Shown one piece after another: positions 36,693-45,947 of a DNA stretch of 64,000 bases; positions within the stretch are counted from its first letter, which is position 1, and every line of letters starts with the position of its first letter. Under the pieces are notes generated by a model. That model worked only from the letters and a program-made list of their open reading frames with translations, was not told the origin of the DNA and did not search any database. Position numbers and translations under genes: made by a program. The DNA is from Agromyces terreus (lineage in GTDB: Bacteria > Actinomycetota > Actinomycetes > Actinomycetales > Microbacteriaceae), in assembly GCF_009749465.1 (NCBI RefSeq), contig NZ_WBIS01000001.1, positions 806,001-870,000 on the forward strand, written 5' to 3'.

Positions 36693-37001
36693 GTGGTTTA
36701 CGCAGTAGTGCGCGCCGGCGGTCGGCAGGAGAAGGTCGAAGTCGGCACCATCGTGACGATGGACCGCATCAAGGCCGACAAGGACGGCAACGTCCAGCTG
36801 GTCCCGGTCCTCCTCGTCGACGGCGAGAACATCACCTCCGACGCCAAGTCGCTCGCGAAGGTCACGGTCACGGCCGAGGTCCTCAACGACCTCCGCGGTC
36901 CCAAGATCGTGATCCAGAAGTTCAAGAACAAGACCGGCTACAAGAAGCGCCAGGGCCACCGTCAGGAGCTCACGCGCGTCAAGGTCACCGGCATCAAGTA
37001 G
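36693..37001 (+). CDS. rplU: 50S ribosomal protein L21
   Basis: L21 binds 23S rRNA in the large ribosomal subunit. The 102-aa protein has the family's length and sequence: [17 protein letters not shown] at the N-terminus and the basic [17 protein letters not shown] near the C-terminus. It starts with GTG at 36693. It lies 28 bp before rpmA in the conserved rplU-rpmA-obgE order. Confidence 0.98.
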   Translation: MVYAVVRAGGRQEKVEVGTIVTMDRIKADKDGNVQLVPVLLVDGENITSDAKSLAKVTVTAEVLNDLRGPKIVIQKFKNKTGYKKRQGHRQELTRVKVTGIK

Positions 37002-37029
37002 CAGCAGCGGCTCGCAAGGAGAATCAGAC

Positions 37030-37287
37030 ATGGCACACAAAAAGGGAGCGAGCTCCACTCGCAACGGTCGTGACTCGAACGCCCAGCGCCTCGGCGTGAA
37101 GCGCTTCGGCGGCCAGGTCGTCAGCGCGGGCGAGATCATCGTCCGCCAGCGCGGCACCCACTTCCACCCGGGTGCGGGTGTCGGTCGCGGTGGCGACGAC
37201 ACGCTGTTCGCGCTCGAGGCCGGCTCGGTGCAGTTCGGCACCAAGGGCGGCCGCAAGGTGGTCAACATCGTGGCGGCCGGCGAATAG
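37030..37287 (+). CDS. rpmA: 50S ribosomal protein L27
   Basis: L27 sits near the peptidyl transferase center. The 85-aa protein begins [20 protein letters not shown], with the N-terminal extension of the actinobacterial form. There is no cleavable Firmicutes-type leader. An AAGGAG Shine-Dalgarno precedes the ATG. A tetraloop terminator separates it from obgE. Confidence 0.98.
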   Translation: MAHKKGASSTRNGRDSNAQRLGVKRFGGQVVSAGEIIVRQRGTHFHPGAGVGRGGDDTLFALEAGSVQFGTKGGRKVVNIVAAGE

Positions 37288-37302
37288 CCGACCGACAGGT
37301 TT

Positions 37303-37332
37303 CGTGAGGGCGGGCTTCGGCTCGCCCTCACG
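37303..37332 (+). terminator. Intrinsic terminator after rpmA
   Basis: CGTGAGGGCG pairs with CGCCCTCACG, and the inner bases close a C(TTCG)G tetraloop. TGTTTC follows as a weak U-rich tract. It probably limits but does not stop read-through into obgE. Confidence 0.75.
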
Positions 37333-37359
37333 TGTTTCAACAGCAGAAGGGCAGGGCGC

Positions 37360-38922
37360 ATGGTCAGCTTCGTCGACGAGGTGACGCTGTTCGTGCGCGC
37401 CGGGCACGGGGGCAACGGGTGCGTCTCGGTGCGCCGAGAGAAGTTCAAGCCGCTCGCGGGCCCCGACGGCGGCAACGGCGGCAGCGGCGGCGACATCGTG
37501 CTCGTCGCCGACCCCCAGGTGACCACCCTGCTCGCGTACCACGGTCGGCCCCACCGGAGCTCCGGCAACGGCCAGCCCGGCATGGGCGACAACCGCTCCG
37601 GCGCCGCCGGCGAGCCGCTCGAGCTCCCGGTGCCCGTCGGCACCGTCGTCAAGGAAGCAGACGGCACCGAGCTCATCGACCTCACCGAGCCCGGCATGCG
37701 CTACGTCATCGCGCCGGGCGGCCAGGGCGGTCTCGGCAACGCGGCGCTCGCGTCGACCAAGCGCAAGGCACCCGGTTTCGCACTGCTCGGCACGCTCGGC
37801 TACGAGGGCGAGGTCAAGCTCGAGCTCAAATCCATCGCGGATGTCGCGCTCGTGGGCTACCCGTCCGCCGGCAAGTCGAGCCTCATCGCCGCCATGTCCG
37901 CGGCGCGGCCGAAGATCGCCGACTACCCGTTCACCACGCTGCATCCGAACCTCGGCGTCGTCGAGGCGGGCGACCACCGGTTCACAGTGGCCGACGTGCC
38001 CGGACTCATCGAGGGCGCGAGCGAGGGCAAGGGGCTCGGCCTCGAGTTCCTGCGCCACGTCGAGCGCTGCTCGGCACTGCTGCACGTGCTCGACTGCGCG
38101 ACGCTCGAACCCGGCCGCGATCCGCTGAGCGATCTCGACGTCATCCTCGCCGAGCTCGCCGCGTACCCCGTGCCCGAAGGGCAGACCCCGCTCCTCGAGC
38201 GTCCTCAGCTCGTCGCGCTCAACAAGATCGACGTGCCCGAGGCCCGCGACCTCGCCGAGCTCGTCAAGCCCGACCTCGAGGCGCGCGGGTTCCGAGTGTT
38301 CGAGATCTCCACGGTCAGCCACGAGGGCCTCCGCCAGCTCGGCTTCGCGCTGGGCTCGCTCGTCGACGAGGAGCGCAAGGCCGCCGCGGCTGCGCTCGTC
38401 GAGGCCGGCCCTCGCCTCGTGATCCGCCCGAAGGCGGTCAACGAGGCCGACTACGTCGTCAAGGCCGAGGGCGGCAGCTACGGCACCATCTACCGCATCC
38501 TGGGCGGCAAGCCCGAGCGCTGGGTGCAGCAGACCGACTTCGCCAACGATGAGGCCGTGGGATTCCTCGCCGACCGCCTGGCACGGCTCGGCGTCGAGGA
38601 TGCGCTCGTCCGTGCCGGAGCCGTCGCCGGCTCCACCGTCGTCATCGGCTCCGGCACCGGCGTCGTCTTCGACTGGGAGCCGACGCTCACCTCGACGGCC
38701 GAACTCATCACGGCGCCGCGCGGCACCGACGTGCGACTCGACGAGAACCGTCGGCAGACGCGCGCCGAACGCCGCAGCGAGTACCACGAGCGCATGGACG
38801 CCAAGGCGGAGGCCCGCGCCGAGCTCGACCGCGAGCGCGAAGCCGGCATGTGGGCCGACGACGAACCCGACGCGGAGCCGTCCCCGGCCGCCGCGCCGGC
38901 GGAGGCCGAGGGCGACCGATGA
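37360..38922 (+). CDS. obgE: GTPase Obg
   Basis: Obg is an essential GTPase of ribosome assembly and stress control. The 520-aa protein has the glycine-rich Obg fold ([16 protein letters not shown].. through [11 protein letters not shown]), then a G domain with G1 [10 protein letters not shown]3 DVPGLIEGA and G4 NKID. A C-terminal OCT domain and a charged tail follow. Length and order fit the long actinobacterial form. The ATG begins [15 protein letters not shown]. It overlaps proB by 4 bp (ATGA). Confidence 0.97.
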   Translation: MVSFVDEVTLFVRAGHGGNGCVSVRREKFKPLAGPDGGNGGSGGDIVLVADPQVTTLLAYHGRPHRSSGNGQPGMGDNRSGAAGEPLELPVPVGTVVKEADGTELIDLTEPGMRYVIAPGGQGGLGNAALASTKRKAPGFALLGTLGYEGEVKLELKSIADVALVGYPSAGKSSLIAAMSAARPKIADYPFTTLHPNLGVVEAGDHRFTVADVPGLIEGASEGKGLGLEFLRHVERCSALLHVLDCATLEPGRDPLSDLDVILAELAAYPVPEGQTPLLERPQLVALNKIDVPEARDLAELVKPDLEARGFRVFEISTVSHEGLRQLGFALGSLVDEERKAAAAALVEAGPRLVIRPKAVNEADYVVKAEGGSYGTIYRILGGKPERWVQQTDFANDEAVGFLADRLARLGVEDALVRAGAVAGSTVVIGSGTGVVFDWEPTLTSTAELITAPRGTDVRLDENRRQTRAERRSEYHERMDAKAEARAELDREREAGMWADDEPDAEPSPAAAPAEAEGDR

Positions 38923-39737
38923 CCGTGCGCGACCGCGGCGACATCGTCGCCGCGAAGCGCATCGTCGTGAAGGTCGGGTCGTCCTCGATCAGCGGTGAGA
39001 ACACCGCGCAGATCGGCCCCCTCGTCGACGCCCTCGCGTCGGCGCACGCTCGCGGCGTCGAGGTCGTGCTCGTCTCCTCCGGCGCCATCGCCACCGGCAT
39101 GCCGTACCTGCGGCTCGACCAGCGCCCCGACGACCTCGCCACGCAGCAGGCCGCGGCATCCGTCGGTCAGAACCTGCTGATGGTGCGCTACCAGGACGCC
39201 CTCGACCGGTACGGCGTCATCGCGGGCCAGGTGCTGCTCACCGCGGGCGACCTCGAGAACGCGACGCCTCGTTCGAACGCGCAGCGTGCCGTCGACCGCC
39301 TGCTCGCCCTGCGCATCCTCCCGATCGTCAATGAGAACGACACGGTCGCCACGCACGAGATCCGGTTCGGCGACAACGACCGGCTCGCGGCGCTCGTCGC
39401 CGAACTGATCGGCGCCGACCTGCTGGTGCTGCTCTCCGACGTCGACGCGCTCTACACGCGGCCGCCGCACCTCGACGGCGCCGAGCGGATCGCGCACGTC
39501 CCGTTCGGCGACGAGCTCGACGGCGTCGAGATCGGTTCCGCGGGTCGCGCCGGCGTCGGCACCGGGGGAGCGGAGACGAAGGTCTCGGCGGCGCGCATCG
39601 CCGCATCGGCCGGTGCAGCCGTGCTGATCACCGCGACCCCGCTCGTCGCCGACGCGCTGGGCGGCGCCGCGGTCGGCACCTGGTTCGACCCCGCCCCGAG
39701 ACGTCACACGAGCCTCGCCGAGGCGCCGCTCGCCTAG
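38919..39737 (+). CDS. proB: Glutamate 5-kinase (short form without PUA domain)
   Basis: ProB phosphorylates glutamate in the first step of proline synthesis. The 272-aa product has the amino acid kinase fold: [37 protein letters not shown] and [15 protein letters not shown]. It ends right after this domain, while E. coli ProB (367 aa) continues with a PUA domain. Such short forms are known. The ATG overlaps the obgE stop. proA begins 9 bp after the proB stop, so the two steps are adjacent. Confidence 0.95.
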   Translation: MTVRDRGDIVAAKRIVVKVGSSSISGENTAQIGPLVDALASAHARGVEVVLVSSGAIATGMPYLRLDQRPDDLATQQAAASVGQNLLMVRYQDALDRYGVIAGQVLLTAGDLENATPRSNAQRAVDRLLALRILPIVNENDTVATHEIRFGDNDRLAALVAELIGADLLVLLSDVDALYTRPPHLDGAERIAHVPFGDELDGVEIGSAGRAGVGTGGAETKVSAARIAASAGAAVLITATPLVADALGGAAVGTWFDPAPRRHTSLAEAPLA

Positions 39738-39740
39738 GCT
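39735..39740 (+). promoter_or_regulatory. -10 box for leaderless proA
   Basis: TAGGCT overlaps the end of proB and ends 6 nt before the proA ATG at 39747. It would allow proA to be made separately from proB. Confidence 0.45.
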
Positions 39741-39746
39741 GAGGCC

Positions 39747-41015
39747 ATGGAGCAACCCGACCTCGATCCCGCCGTCCTCGACGCTCGTCTCGCCGCCGCG
39801 AAAGAGGCGTCGCACCGTCTCGCGCGTGCCACGACCGCCGAGAAGGATGCGGCGCTCGAGCGCATCGCGGGCGACCTGCGCGCCGGCGCCGCCGAGATCA
39901 TCGCGGCGAATCGACTCGACCTCGACGCGGGTCGGGACAACGGGCTGACCGACGGGCTCCTCGACCGTCTCACCCTCGACGAACGCCGCATCGACGCTCT
40001 CGCCGACGCCGTCCTCGACGTCATCTCGCTGACCGACCCCGTGGGGGAGACCCTCACGGGTCGCACCCTGCCGAGCGGCGTGCGCATCGATCAGATCCGG
40101 GTTCCGCTCGGGGTCGTCGGAGCCATCTACGAGGCCCGCCCGAACGTCACCGTCGACATCGCCGTCCTCGCCCTGAAGAGCGGCAACGCGGTGGTGCTCC
40201 GCGGCGGAACCGCGGCCGAGCACACGAACGGCGTGCTCGTCGAGGTGCTCCGCGGCGCACTCGACGCCGTGGGCCTCCCGGCCGGTGCCGTGCAGACGGT
40301 CGACGACTACGGTCGCGCCGGCGCCCGGCACCTGATGCAGGCGCGCGACTACGTCGACGTGCTCATCCCCCGTGGGAGCGCTGGCCTCATCCGCGCCGTC
40401 GTCGACGAGGCCCGCGTGCCCGTCATCGAGACCGGCGCCGGCGTCGTGCACATGTTCCTCGACGCCAGCGCACCCGAGCAGTGGGCCGTCGACCTCGTGC
40501 ACAACGCGAAGGTGCAGCGGCCGAGCGTCTGCAACGCGCTCGAGACGCTGCTCGTGCACCGCGACGCCGTCGACCGCGTCCTGCCCGCGGTGCTCGACCG
40601 GCTCGAGGCGTCCGGAGTCGTCATCCACGCCGACGACCGGGTCCGGGCCATCAGGCCCGACGCGCTTCCCGTCACCGACGAGGACTTCGCGACCGAGCAC
40701 ATGAGCCTCGACCTCTCGGTCGCCGTCGTCGATTCCATCGACGACGCACTGGCGCACATCCGCCGGTTCTCGACGAGGCACACCGAATCGATCGTCACGA
40801 ACGATCTGGCCAATGCCGAGCGGTTCCTCAACGAGGTCGATTCGGCCGCCGTCATGGTCAACGCCTCCACCCGCTTCACCGACGGCGCGGAGTTCGGGTT
40901 CGGCGCCGAGGTCGGCATCTCGACGCAGAAGCTGCACGCCCGCGGCCCCATGGGGCTGCCCGAGCTCACGAGCACGAAGTGGATCGTGCGCGGCGCCGGT
41001 CACGTGCGCGCCTGA
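39747..41015 (+). CDS. proA: Gamma-glutamyl phosphate reductase
   Basis: ProA reduces glutamyl 5-phosphate with NADPH to the semialdehyde that becomes proline. The 422-aa protein is an aldehyde-dehydrogenase-fold enzyme of usual length. The catalytic Cys lies in KVQRPSVCNALETLLVH. Other family segments are GVVGAIYEARPNVTVD and TDGAEFGFGAEVGISTQK. The ATG at 39747 follows proB by 9 bp. Confidence 0.98.
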   Translation: MEQPDLDPAVLDARLAAAKEASHRLARATTAEKDAALERIAGDLRAGAAEIIAANRLDLDAGRDNGLTDGLLDRLTLDERRIDALADAVLDVISLTDPVGETLTGRTLPSGVRIDQIRVPLGVVGAIYEARPNVTVDIAVLALKSGNAVVLRGGTAAEHTNGVLVEVLRGALDAVGLPAGAVQTVDDYGRAGARHLMQARDYVDVLIPRGSAGLIRAVVDEARVPVIETGAGVVHMFLDASAPEQWAVDLVHNAKVQRPSVCNALETLLVHRDAVDRVLPAVLDRLEASGVVIHADDRVRAIRPDALPVTDEDFATEHMSLDLSVAVVDSIDDALAHIRRFSTRHTESIVTNDLANAERFLNEVDSAAVMVNASTRFTDGAEFGFGAEVGISTQKLHARGPMGLPELTSTKWIVRGAGHVRA

Positions 41016-41021
41016 GATCGC

Positions 41022-41027
41022 TAGACT
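41022..41027 (+). promoter_or_regulatory. Possible -10 box before the small membrane protein gene
   Basis: TAGACT lies 39 nt before the ATG at 41067, and AAAGGAAT is a fair Shine-Dalgarno sequence in between. There is no convincing -35. Confidence 0.3.
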
Positions 41028-41066
41028 GTCCCGAGCACCACTGAAGTCTTCGAAAGGAATCGGCGA

Positions 41067-41294
41067 ATGAGCCTCTCCAGCACGGTCCTGACCGGCATCC
41101 TGGCATCCGAGTCGGTGAACGCGCGCGAGCTCCCCATCGACTCGTGGGTCTACGGCCTCATCACCCTCTGCATCTTCGCGGTGCTCGCGTTCGTCACCGC
41201 GTCCTACCGCGACGTCGCCAACCGTCACCGGGCCAAGGCCGAGGCGTTCGCCGCCCGCCACGGGGCCGATCACGGCGAGCACGGCGGCCACTGA
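41067..41294 (+). CDS. Small single-pass membrane protein
   Basis: This 75-aa protein has one clear transmembrane helix ([19 protein letters not shown]) flanked by short segments, and a His-rich C-terminal tail ([12 protein letters not shown]) likely in the cytoplasm. I know no function for it. A similarly placed small membrane protein between proA and nadD is seen in related actinobacteria, which supports that it is a real gene. The His-rich tail could bind metal; that is speculation. Confidence 0.72.
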   Translation: MSLSSTVLTGILASESVNARELPIDSWVYGLITLCIFAVLAFVTASYRDVANRHRAKAEAFAARHGADHGEHGGH

Positions 41295-41308
41295 GCCGGT
41301 CCGACGCC

Positions 41309-41911
41309 GTGACCCTCGGTGAGGCACGTCGACCCAGGGTCGGCGTCATGGGCGGAACGTTCGATCCGATCCACCATGGTCACCTCGTCGCCGCGAGCGA
41401 GGTCGCGCAGTCGCTCGACCTCGACGAGGTCGTGTTCGTGCCGACCGGGCAGCCGAGCTACAAGTCGAACGTCACCGAGGCCGAGCATCGCTACCTGATG
41501 ACCGTCATCGCGACGGCGTCGAACCCGCGGTTCACGGTCAGCCGCGTCGACGTCGACCGTGCCAAACCGACGTTCACGATCGACACGCTCCGCGATCTGC
41601 GGCGGGAACGCGCCGATGCCGACCTCTTCTTCATCACCGGCGCAGACGCGATCGCGCAGATCCTCAGTTGGAAGGATGTCGCCGAGCTCTGGGAGCTCGC
41701 GCACTTCGTGGCTGTGAGTCGACCGGGACATGACCTCTCCATTCACGGTTTGCCGGAGCAGGACGTAAGCTTGTTGGAGGTCCCGGCATTGGCGATCTCA
41801 TCGACCGATTGCCGAGACAGGGTGCGCCGGGGCTTCCCGGTGTGGTACTTGGTCCCCGATGGGGTCGTCCAGTACATCTCGAAGCACCACCTCTATCGGA
41901 GTGTCGAATGA
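41309..41911 (+). CDS. nadD: Nicotinate-nucleotide adenylyltransferase
   Basis: NadD makes nicotinate adenine dinucleotide, a late step to NAD. The 200-aa protein has the nucleotidyltransferase signature [14 protein letters not shown] and the C-terminal [10 protein letters not shown] motif (ISST-x-x-R type). The GTG at 41309 ([13 protein letters not shown]) is the start; a longer frame overlaps the previous gene. The next gene overlaps its stop (ATGA), so it is translationally coupled. Confidence 0.95.
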   Translation: MTLGEARRPRVGVMGGTFDPIHHGHLVAASEVAQSLDLDEVVFVPTGQPSYKSNVTEAEHRYLMTVIATASNPRFTVSRVDVDRAKPTFTIDTLRDLRRERADADLFFITGADAIAQILSWKDVAELWELAHFVAVSRPGHDLSIHGLPEQDVSLLEVPALAISSTDCRDRVRRGFPVWYLVPDGVVQYISKHHLYRSVE

Positions 41912-43104
41912 CGTCGTCGCAGGAACCACAGCTGACGCGCCGCGAGATGCGCGAGCGCGAACGCCTGCAGGAGCAGGCAGCTTCGCCGACCCCGAATCCC
42001 GCGCCGACCGGTGCGACCCCGCTGCCGCCCGCCGCGCCGCGCTCGACCCCGCAGCCCGCACCCGTGCCGGCCTATTCGGCTCCCGCGACCGGCAGCACCG
42101 CCAACGGTGCCGCGCGCGCTCCGCAGCCGTCCGCTCCCTACGGGCAGCAGCCGACCCCGTATCCCACGGCGGCGCCCTTGCCTCCCGTCTCGGCCACGCC
42201 GGCGAGCAGTTTCGCCCCGGCTCCGGCCGTCCCGGTACGACCCGCGCCCGTGCCGCCCGTCTCGGCGGCACCGGCTCCCGCGGCGCCCGCACAGCCCTCG
42301 CCGGGTCCGGCCGACCAGGCGCCCGTGGCCTCGACGCCCGAACGCACGCTGACCCGCCGCGAACTCCGCGCGATGCTCGGTTCCGCGGCGACCGACGCCG
42401 ACATCGACGATCTCGACGACGTCGACGACGAGATCGCCGGCGCGACCGCGATGGAGGCGCCGCGCGCACCCGCTGCGTCGTCGCCCGCTCCGGTGCCCTC
42501 CGCACCCGCGTCGCCCGCAGCTGCCGCGCCGTCGGTCGCGGCCTCGGCACCCGCCCCCGCGCCACGTCAGCCCATCCAGCATCAGGAGTCCGCGGCATCC
42601 GTCGCCGAGCAGCCTGCTGCGGCCTCGAAGCCGGTCGGCCACTGGACATCCCAGCTCGATGCACCGGTCGAGCCGCAGCCGTACGACCAGATGCTCTCGC
42701 GCGGCGGGGTCGGTCGAGGCGTCCCGACGACCACGAACGCCCTCATCCTGCCGACGCTGCCCGATCATGCCGGCATCCCGGCTCCGCTCGCCGACAACGG
42801 CGAGATCATCGTCACCGGGTCGATCGACCTGCCGCGCAGCTTCGGGGCAACGGGCGTCCACCCCAGCCAGATCGACTCCTCAGACGTCGACCGGCTCTTC
42901 GACCAGGTCGAAGACGGGGCCACCGCCGGCGCGCCGGTGTCGGCGACCCGTGCCATCAGCACGCAGAGCGCCGCGAAGGCGGTCATGACGCCGCCCTCGA
43001 AGGAGGGCATGAACGTGCCGCTCGTGCTCGCGGTCACCGCGGGCGTGCTCGCGCTCGGCGTCGTCGCCACGCTGGTGATCGGCGCACTCACCGGGCTCTT
43101 CTGA
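41908..43104 (+). CDS. Pro/Ala-rich membrane-anchored hypothetical protein
   Basis: This 398-aa protein starts [23 protein letters not shown] with a charged helical N-terminus. A long low-complexity Pro/Ala/Ser stretch follows, with a second [16 protein letters not shown] element, an acidic part, a folded-looking middle part ([22 protein letters not shown]) and one C-terminal transmembrane helix ending ALTGLF. The repeated (L)TRRE(M/L)R element near both ends of the linker is notable. I do not recognise a domain. In this position some actinobacteria carry a LytR-type gene, but this is not one. It is coupled to nadD by ATGA and precedes rsfS. Confidence 0.8.
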   Translation: MTSSQEPQLTRREMRERERLQEQAASPTPNPAPTGATPLPPAAPRSTPQPAPVPAYSAPATGSTANGAARAPQPSAPYGQQPTPYPTAAPLPPVSATPASSFAPAPAVPVRPAPVPPVSAAPAPAAPAQPSPGPADQAPVASTPERTLTRRELRAMLGSAATDADIDDLDDVDDEIAGATAMEAPRAPAASSPAPVPSAPASPAAAAPSVAASAPAPAPRQPIQHQESAASVAEQPAAASKPVGHWTSQLDAPVEPQPYDQMLSRGGVGRGVPTTTNALILPTLPDHAGIPAPLADNGEIIVTGSIDLPRSFGATGVHPSQIDSSDVDRLFDQVEDGATAGAPVSATRAISTQSAAKAVMTPPSKEGMNVPLVLAVTAGVLALGVVATLVIGALTGLF

Positions 43105-43149
43105 GCGAGCCTCCCTCCAAGCCATCCATTCCAGACCGGAAACGAGCGT

Positions 43150-43518
43150 ATGACCGCATCCGACCACGCCCTCGATTCGCTCGCCGTCGCGGCGCGTGCC
43201 GCCGACGCGAAGGGCGGCGACGATCTCGTCGCACTCGACGTCTCCGGGCCCCTGCCGTTCGCCGACGTCTTCCTCCTCGTGACGGGAACCTCCGAGCGCA
43301 ACGTCATCGCGATCGCCGATGAGATCGAAGACGTCCTCCGAGAGGCCGGCAGCAAGACCCTCCGCCGCGAGGGCCACTCGTCCGGCCGATGGATCCTCCT
43401 CGATTTCGGCGACCTCGTCGTGCACGTCTTCCACCCCGAAGACCGCATGTACTACGGGCTCGAGCGCCTCTGGCTCGACTGCCCGGCCGTGCCGTTGGAG
43501 CCGCTCCTGGCCGGCTGA
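43150..43518 (+). CDS. rsfS: Ribosomal silencing factor RsfS
   Basis: RsfS binds L14 on the large subunit and blocks subunit joining in starvation. The 122-aa protein shows the family sequence: ADVFLLVTGTSERNVIAIADEIED, EGHSSGRWILLDFGDLVVHVFHPE and ERLWLDCP. It starts with ATG at 43150 and follows the nadD cluster, its usual place. Confidence 0.96.
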   Translation: MTASDHALDSLAVAARAADAKGGDDLVALDVSGPLPFADVFLLVTGTSERNVIAIADEIEDVLREAGSKTLRREGHSSGRWILLDFGDLVVHVFHPEDRMYYGLERLWLDCPAVPLEPLLAG

Positions 43519-43608
43519 CGGGTGGAGCATCCAGCCGAGCATCCCTCGATTTCGTTCCGGGCGCGAGGCTGGTGTAAGCTCAATTCGTTGCCTCAAGCGA
43601 GGCAGAAC

Positions 43609-43684
43609 GGGTCTGTGGCGCAGCTGGTAGCGCACCTGCATGGCATGCAGGGGGTCAGGGGTTCGAGTCCCCTCAGATCCACCA
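43609..43684 (+). tRNA. tRNA-Ala (anticodon GGC)
   Basis: A complete 76-nt cloverleaf ends in an encoded CCA. The acceptor is GGGTCTG/CAGATCC with the G3:U70 pair that marks alanine tRNAs. The anticodon stem CCTGC/GCAGG closes the loop ATGGCAT with GGC at the anticodon. The T arm has TTCGAGT. An integrase gene follows, so the 3' end is the probable integration site. Confidence 0.97.
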
Positions 43685-43686
43685 AG

Positions 43687-43726
43687 AACCCCTGATGAAT
43701 CGCAAGATTCGTCAGGGGTTTTTTCG
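43687..43726 (+). terminator. Intrinsic terminator after tRNA-Ala
   Basis: A 15-bp stem (43687-43701 with 43706-43720, one G-U pair) closes a GCAA tetraloop and is followed by a run of T (TTTTTTCG). It directly follows the tRNA 3' end, so it probably belongs either to the tRNA gene or to the inserted element. Confidence 0.85.
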
Positions 43727-43860
43727 TTTTGAATGGCCTGGATTGGGCCGAAGTGGCTGTTTTGGGTCTGTTTTCGATTTCGGAGACGGGGTCCACAGAC
43801 ATCCACATGCGAAGCCCTCAGACAGCAGGCACTCCGGCTTGATGCGCACTCCTCACGAGT

Positions 43861-44088
43861 ATGAGCACATCAACGCATTCCACCGTCCCGGCATCCCGCT
43901 TCGTCGACGAACTCGGGGACTACCTGAGCGTCGACGAACTGGCGCAATACCTGCAGCTGTCGAAAGAGACCATCTACCACTGGCGTCTCGAAGGCACCGG
44001 CCCGAAGGCCACCAAGCTCGGCAAGCACCTGCGCTTCAGTCGCGAGAACGTTCAGGCCTGGCTGCAGGCCCGAACGGACCGACGGTGA
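43861..44088 (+). CDS. Excisionase-like helix-turn-helix protein
   Basis: This 75-aa protein has a MerR-like winged helix of the excisionase family: YLSVDELAQYLQLSKETIYHW followed by the GTGPKATKLGKHLRF wing. Such proteins bind attachment DNA and direct integrase to excise. It stands directly between the tRNA and the integrase gene, which fits. The ATG has no strong Shine-Dalgarno sequence. It may also act as a regulator of the integrase gene. Confidence 0.85.
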   Translation: MSTSTHSTVPASRFVDELGDYLSVDELAQYLQLSKETIYHWRLEGTGPKATKLGKHLRFSRENVQAWLQARTDRR

Positions 44089-44133
44089 ACGCGGCGATGG
44101 ACTCCTGCTCTTCGCAGACAGAGGACGAAGACC

Positions 44134-45351
44134 ATGCCACGCAGCAGAATCGAACCCGGATCGCACGGAGAGATCACCTATCACGACCTGCCCGACGGCC
44201 GCGTTCGCGGCACCGTCATCTTCCGCCGCACCGACGGGAGCTACGGCAAGCTCCGAACTGTCGCCGCTTCCAGGGCTCGAGCGCGCAGGACGCTCATCGA
44301 CCGCGTCGGAGACGCGTACGAGGCGGTGCATGCGCACGGTGGCGGTCTGACGCCAGACTCGCTGTTCATCGAACTCGCCCAGGAGTACATGGAACACGTG
44401 GCGTTCACCGGCGACCAACGCGATACGACTCGGCACGAGAACAACCGGCTCATTCAGAAGAAGATCGCGCCCCTGATGGGATCGCTCGCGCTGCGGGAGA
44501 TCAAGGCGACCACGATTCTGCGGGTCTACAAGACGATCCATCGGGATACACCGCGTCAGGCTGACACGTGCAAAGCGCTGATCAGCCAGATCTGCTCGTA
44601 CGCCGTCATGAACGACCTCATGGTCGCCAACCCCGCCCGCGAGGTCAAGAGCGCGAAGCGGCGACCGAAGCTGATCTACGCGCCCGACGCCATGCAACTT
44701 GAGGCCTTCCGATCGATCATCCGCGACTACCAGAACCGTGAGGACCGGATGGGGCCGCGACCGTCGGATCTGCTCGGCGATGTGGTCGACCTCATCCTCG
44801 CGACCGGTGCCCGCGTGAGCGAAGCAGTCGGTCTCAAGTGGCAGTTCGTCGACCTCGAGTCGGAGCCGCCGAGCATCACGATCGCGGGCAAGGTTGTGGA
44901 CACGAAGGGCCAGTCCAAGCACTACGAGGACTATCTCAAGTCGGAGTCGGGGTGGCGCCGGATCCTCGTGCCCGCTGAACTGGTGCCGATGCTTCGTCGT
45001 CGCAAGCTGTCGAGCGATGGCAATGAGTTCGTCTTCCACACGCGGACTGGGTCACCCAACGGCACTCAGGACATCCATCGAGCGCTGCGGCGCGTGCGGG
45101 AGTGGGCCGGCCTCGACGAGGAACTCGTGCCGCACGCGCTCCGGAAGTCGGCCGTAACCGCAGTCGCCGATGCGCTGGGCATCGAAGGTGCGGCGCGCTT
45201 CGCCGGCCACAAGCGATCCCGCGTGACGGAGCAGTACTACGCGAAGCGTGCCGTTCAAGCACCTGATACCTCCCAGGTGCTTGGTGCTCTTCAACGATCG
45301 GGGATGAGCGGCGGGATCGTTGACATCAACGCAAAGCGCGCTGCACAATGA
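44134..45351 (+). CDS. int: Tyrosine-type site-specific integrase
   Basis: The 405-aa protein is a phage-type tyrosine recombinase. The N-terminal part has the arm-type DNA-binding and core-binding segments. The catalytic residues are Arg227 (ATGARVSEAVGL), His and Arg in PHALRKS, His in AGHKRS and Tyr368/369 in TEQYYAKR. It lies next to the tRNA-Ala 3' end, so it probably catalysed integration there. The start is ATG at 44134. It runs away from the tRNA, as in many actinobacterial integrative elements. Confidence 0.93.
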   Translation: MPRSRIEPGSHGEITYHDLPDGRVRGTVIFRRTDGSYGKLRTVAASRARARRTLIDRVGDAYEAVHAHGGGLTPDSLFIELAQEYMEHVAFTGDQRDTTRHENNRLIQKKIAPLMGSLALREIKATTILRVYKTIHRDTPRQADTCKALISQICSYAVMNDLMVANPAREVKSAKRRPKLIYAPDAMQLEAFRSIIRDYQNREDRMGPRPSDLLGDVVDLILATGARVSEAVGLKWQFVDLESEPPSITIAGKVVDTKGQSKHYEDYLKSESGWRRILVPAELVPMLRRRKLSSDGNEFVFHTRTGSPNGTQDIHRALRRVREWAGLDEELVPHALRKSAVTAVADALGIEGAARFAGHKRSRVTEQYYAKRAVQAPDTSQVLGALQRSGMSGGIVDINAKRAAQ

Positions 45352-45375
45352 GTTCGGCCGCCTGCTGTCAATACC

Positions 45376-45391
45376 GTACCGATTTTGGTAC
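45376..45391. promoter_or_regulatory. Inverted repeat likely bound by AbiEi
   Basis: GTACC-GATTTT-GGTAC lies 22-37 nt before the abiEi ATG, in an AT-rich stretch with TACTCT (45389-45394) as a possible -10 box. AbiEi antitoxins repress their own operon by binding inverted repeats in the promoter, so this is the natural candidate. The site is AT-rich compared with the surrounding DNA. Confidence 0.55.
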
Positions 45392-45413
45392 TCTTTTGGC
45401 ACGAGGAGGGCTG

Positions 45414-45947
45414 ATGGGGTACCGACACGAGCTCTGGGAGATCGCCGCTGCGTATCACGGGGTCGTGACCGTCGCAGAGGCCGAGGACGCCGGCGTGCCA
45501 GCCGTAGAGGTGCGCAAGCTCGCCTCGCGGGGCGTGCTGCGCGCGTACGGGCATGGCGTCTATACGCACCGTGAGGTGCCGTCGTCGCGATTCACCGAGC
45601 CGGCCGTCGCTGTTGCCCTCGCGGGCGACGGCGCGTTCCTGCATCGCGACGCGGTCTTCACCCTGCTCGAGCTCGGGCAGTTCAATCCACGAGCGATCCG
45701 AGTCGGCACTCGCCGACGCGTGCGCCGAACGCTTCCGGAGTGGATGAGCTTGGAGCCCCGATCGGATGTCAGTGACGACGACCTCACGCAGATCGATGGC
45801 ATCGCGGCGACGACCGTCGCGCGCGCCCTGTACGACGTGCGGCCGCAGATGCCCCGCGAACGATGGACCGCCCTCGTCGACGACGCGGAACGGCTGCAGC
45901 TGCTCGACGTTCGTGAAGGCGCTGAGCTGAAGTCAGTCGCGCCATGA
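45414..45947 (+). CDS. abiEi: AbiEi family antitoxin (type IV toxin-antitoxin)
   Basis: The 177-aa protein has the N-terminal winged helix of AbiEi antitoxins (YHGVVTVAEAEDAGVPAVEV then the RKLASRGVLRAYGHGVY wing) and the C-terminal domain that counteracts the toxin. The ATG at 45414 follows GAGGAGG. It overlaps abiEii by 4 bp. AbiE systems block phages by growth arrest and also stabilise mobile elements. It can repress its own transcription through the inverted repeat upstream. Confidence 0.9.
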   Translation: MGYRHELWEIAAAYHGVVTVAEAEDAGVPAVEVRKLASRGVLRAYGHGVYTHREVPSSRFTEPAVAVALAGDGAFLHRDAVFTLLELGQFNPRAIRVGTRRRVRRTLPEWMSLEPRSDVSDDDLTQIDGIAATTVARALYDVRPQMPRERWTALVDDAERLQLLDVREGAELKSVAP

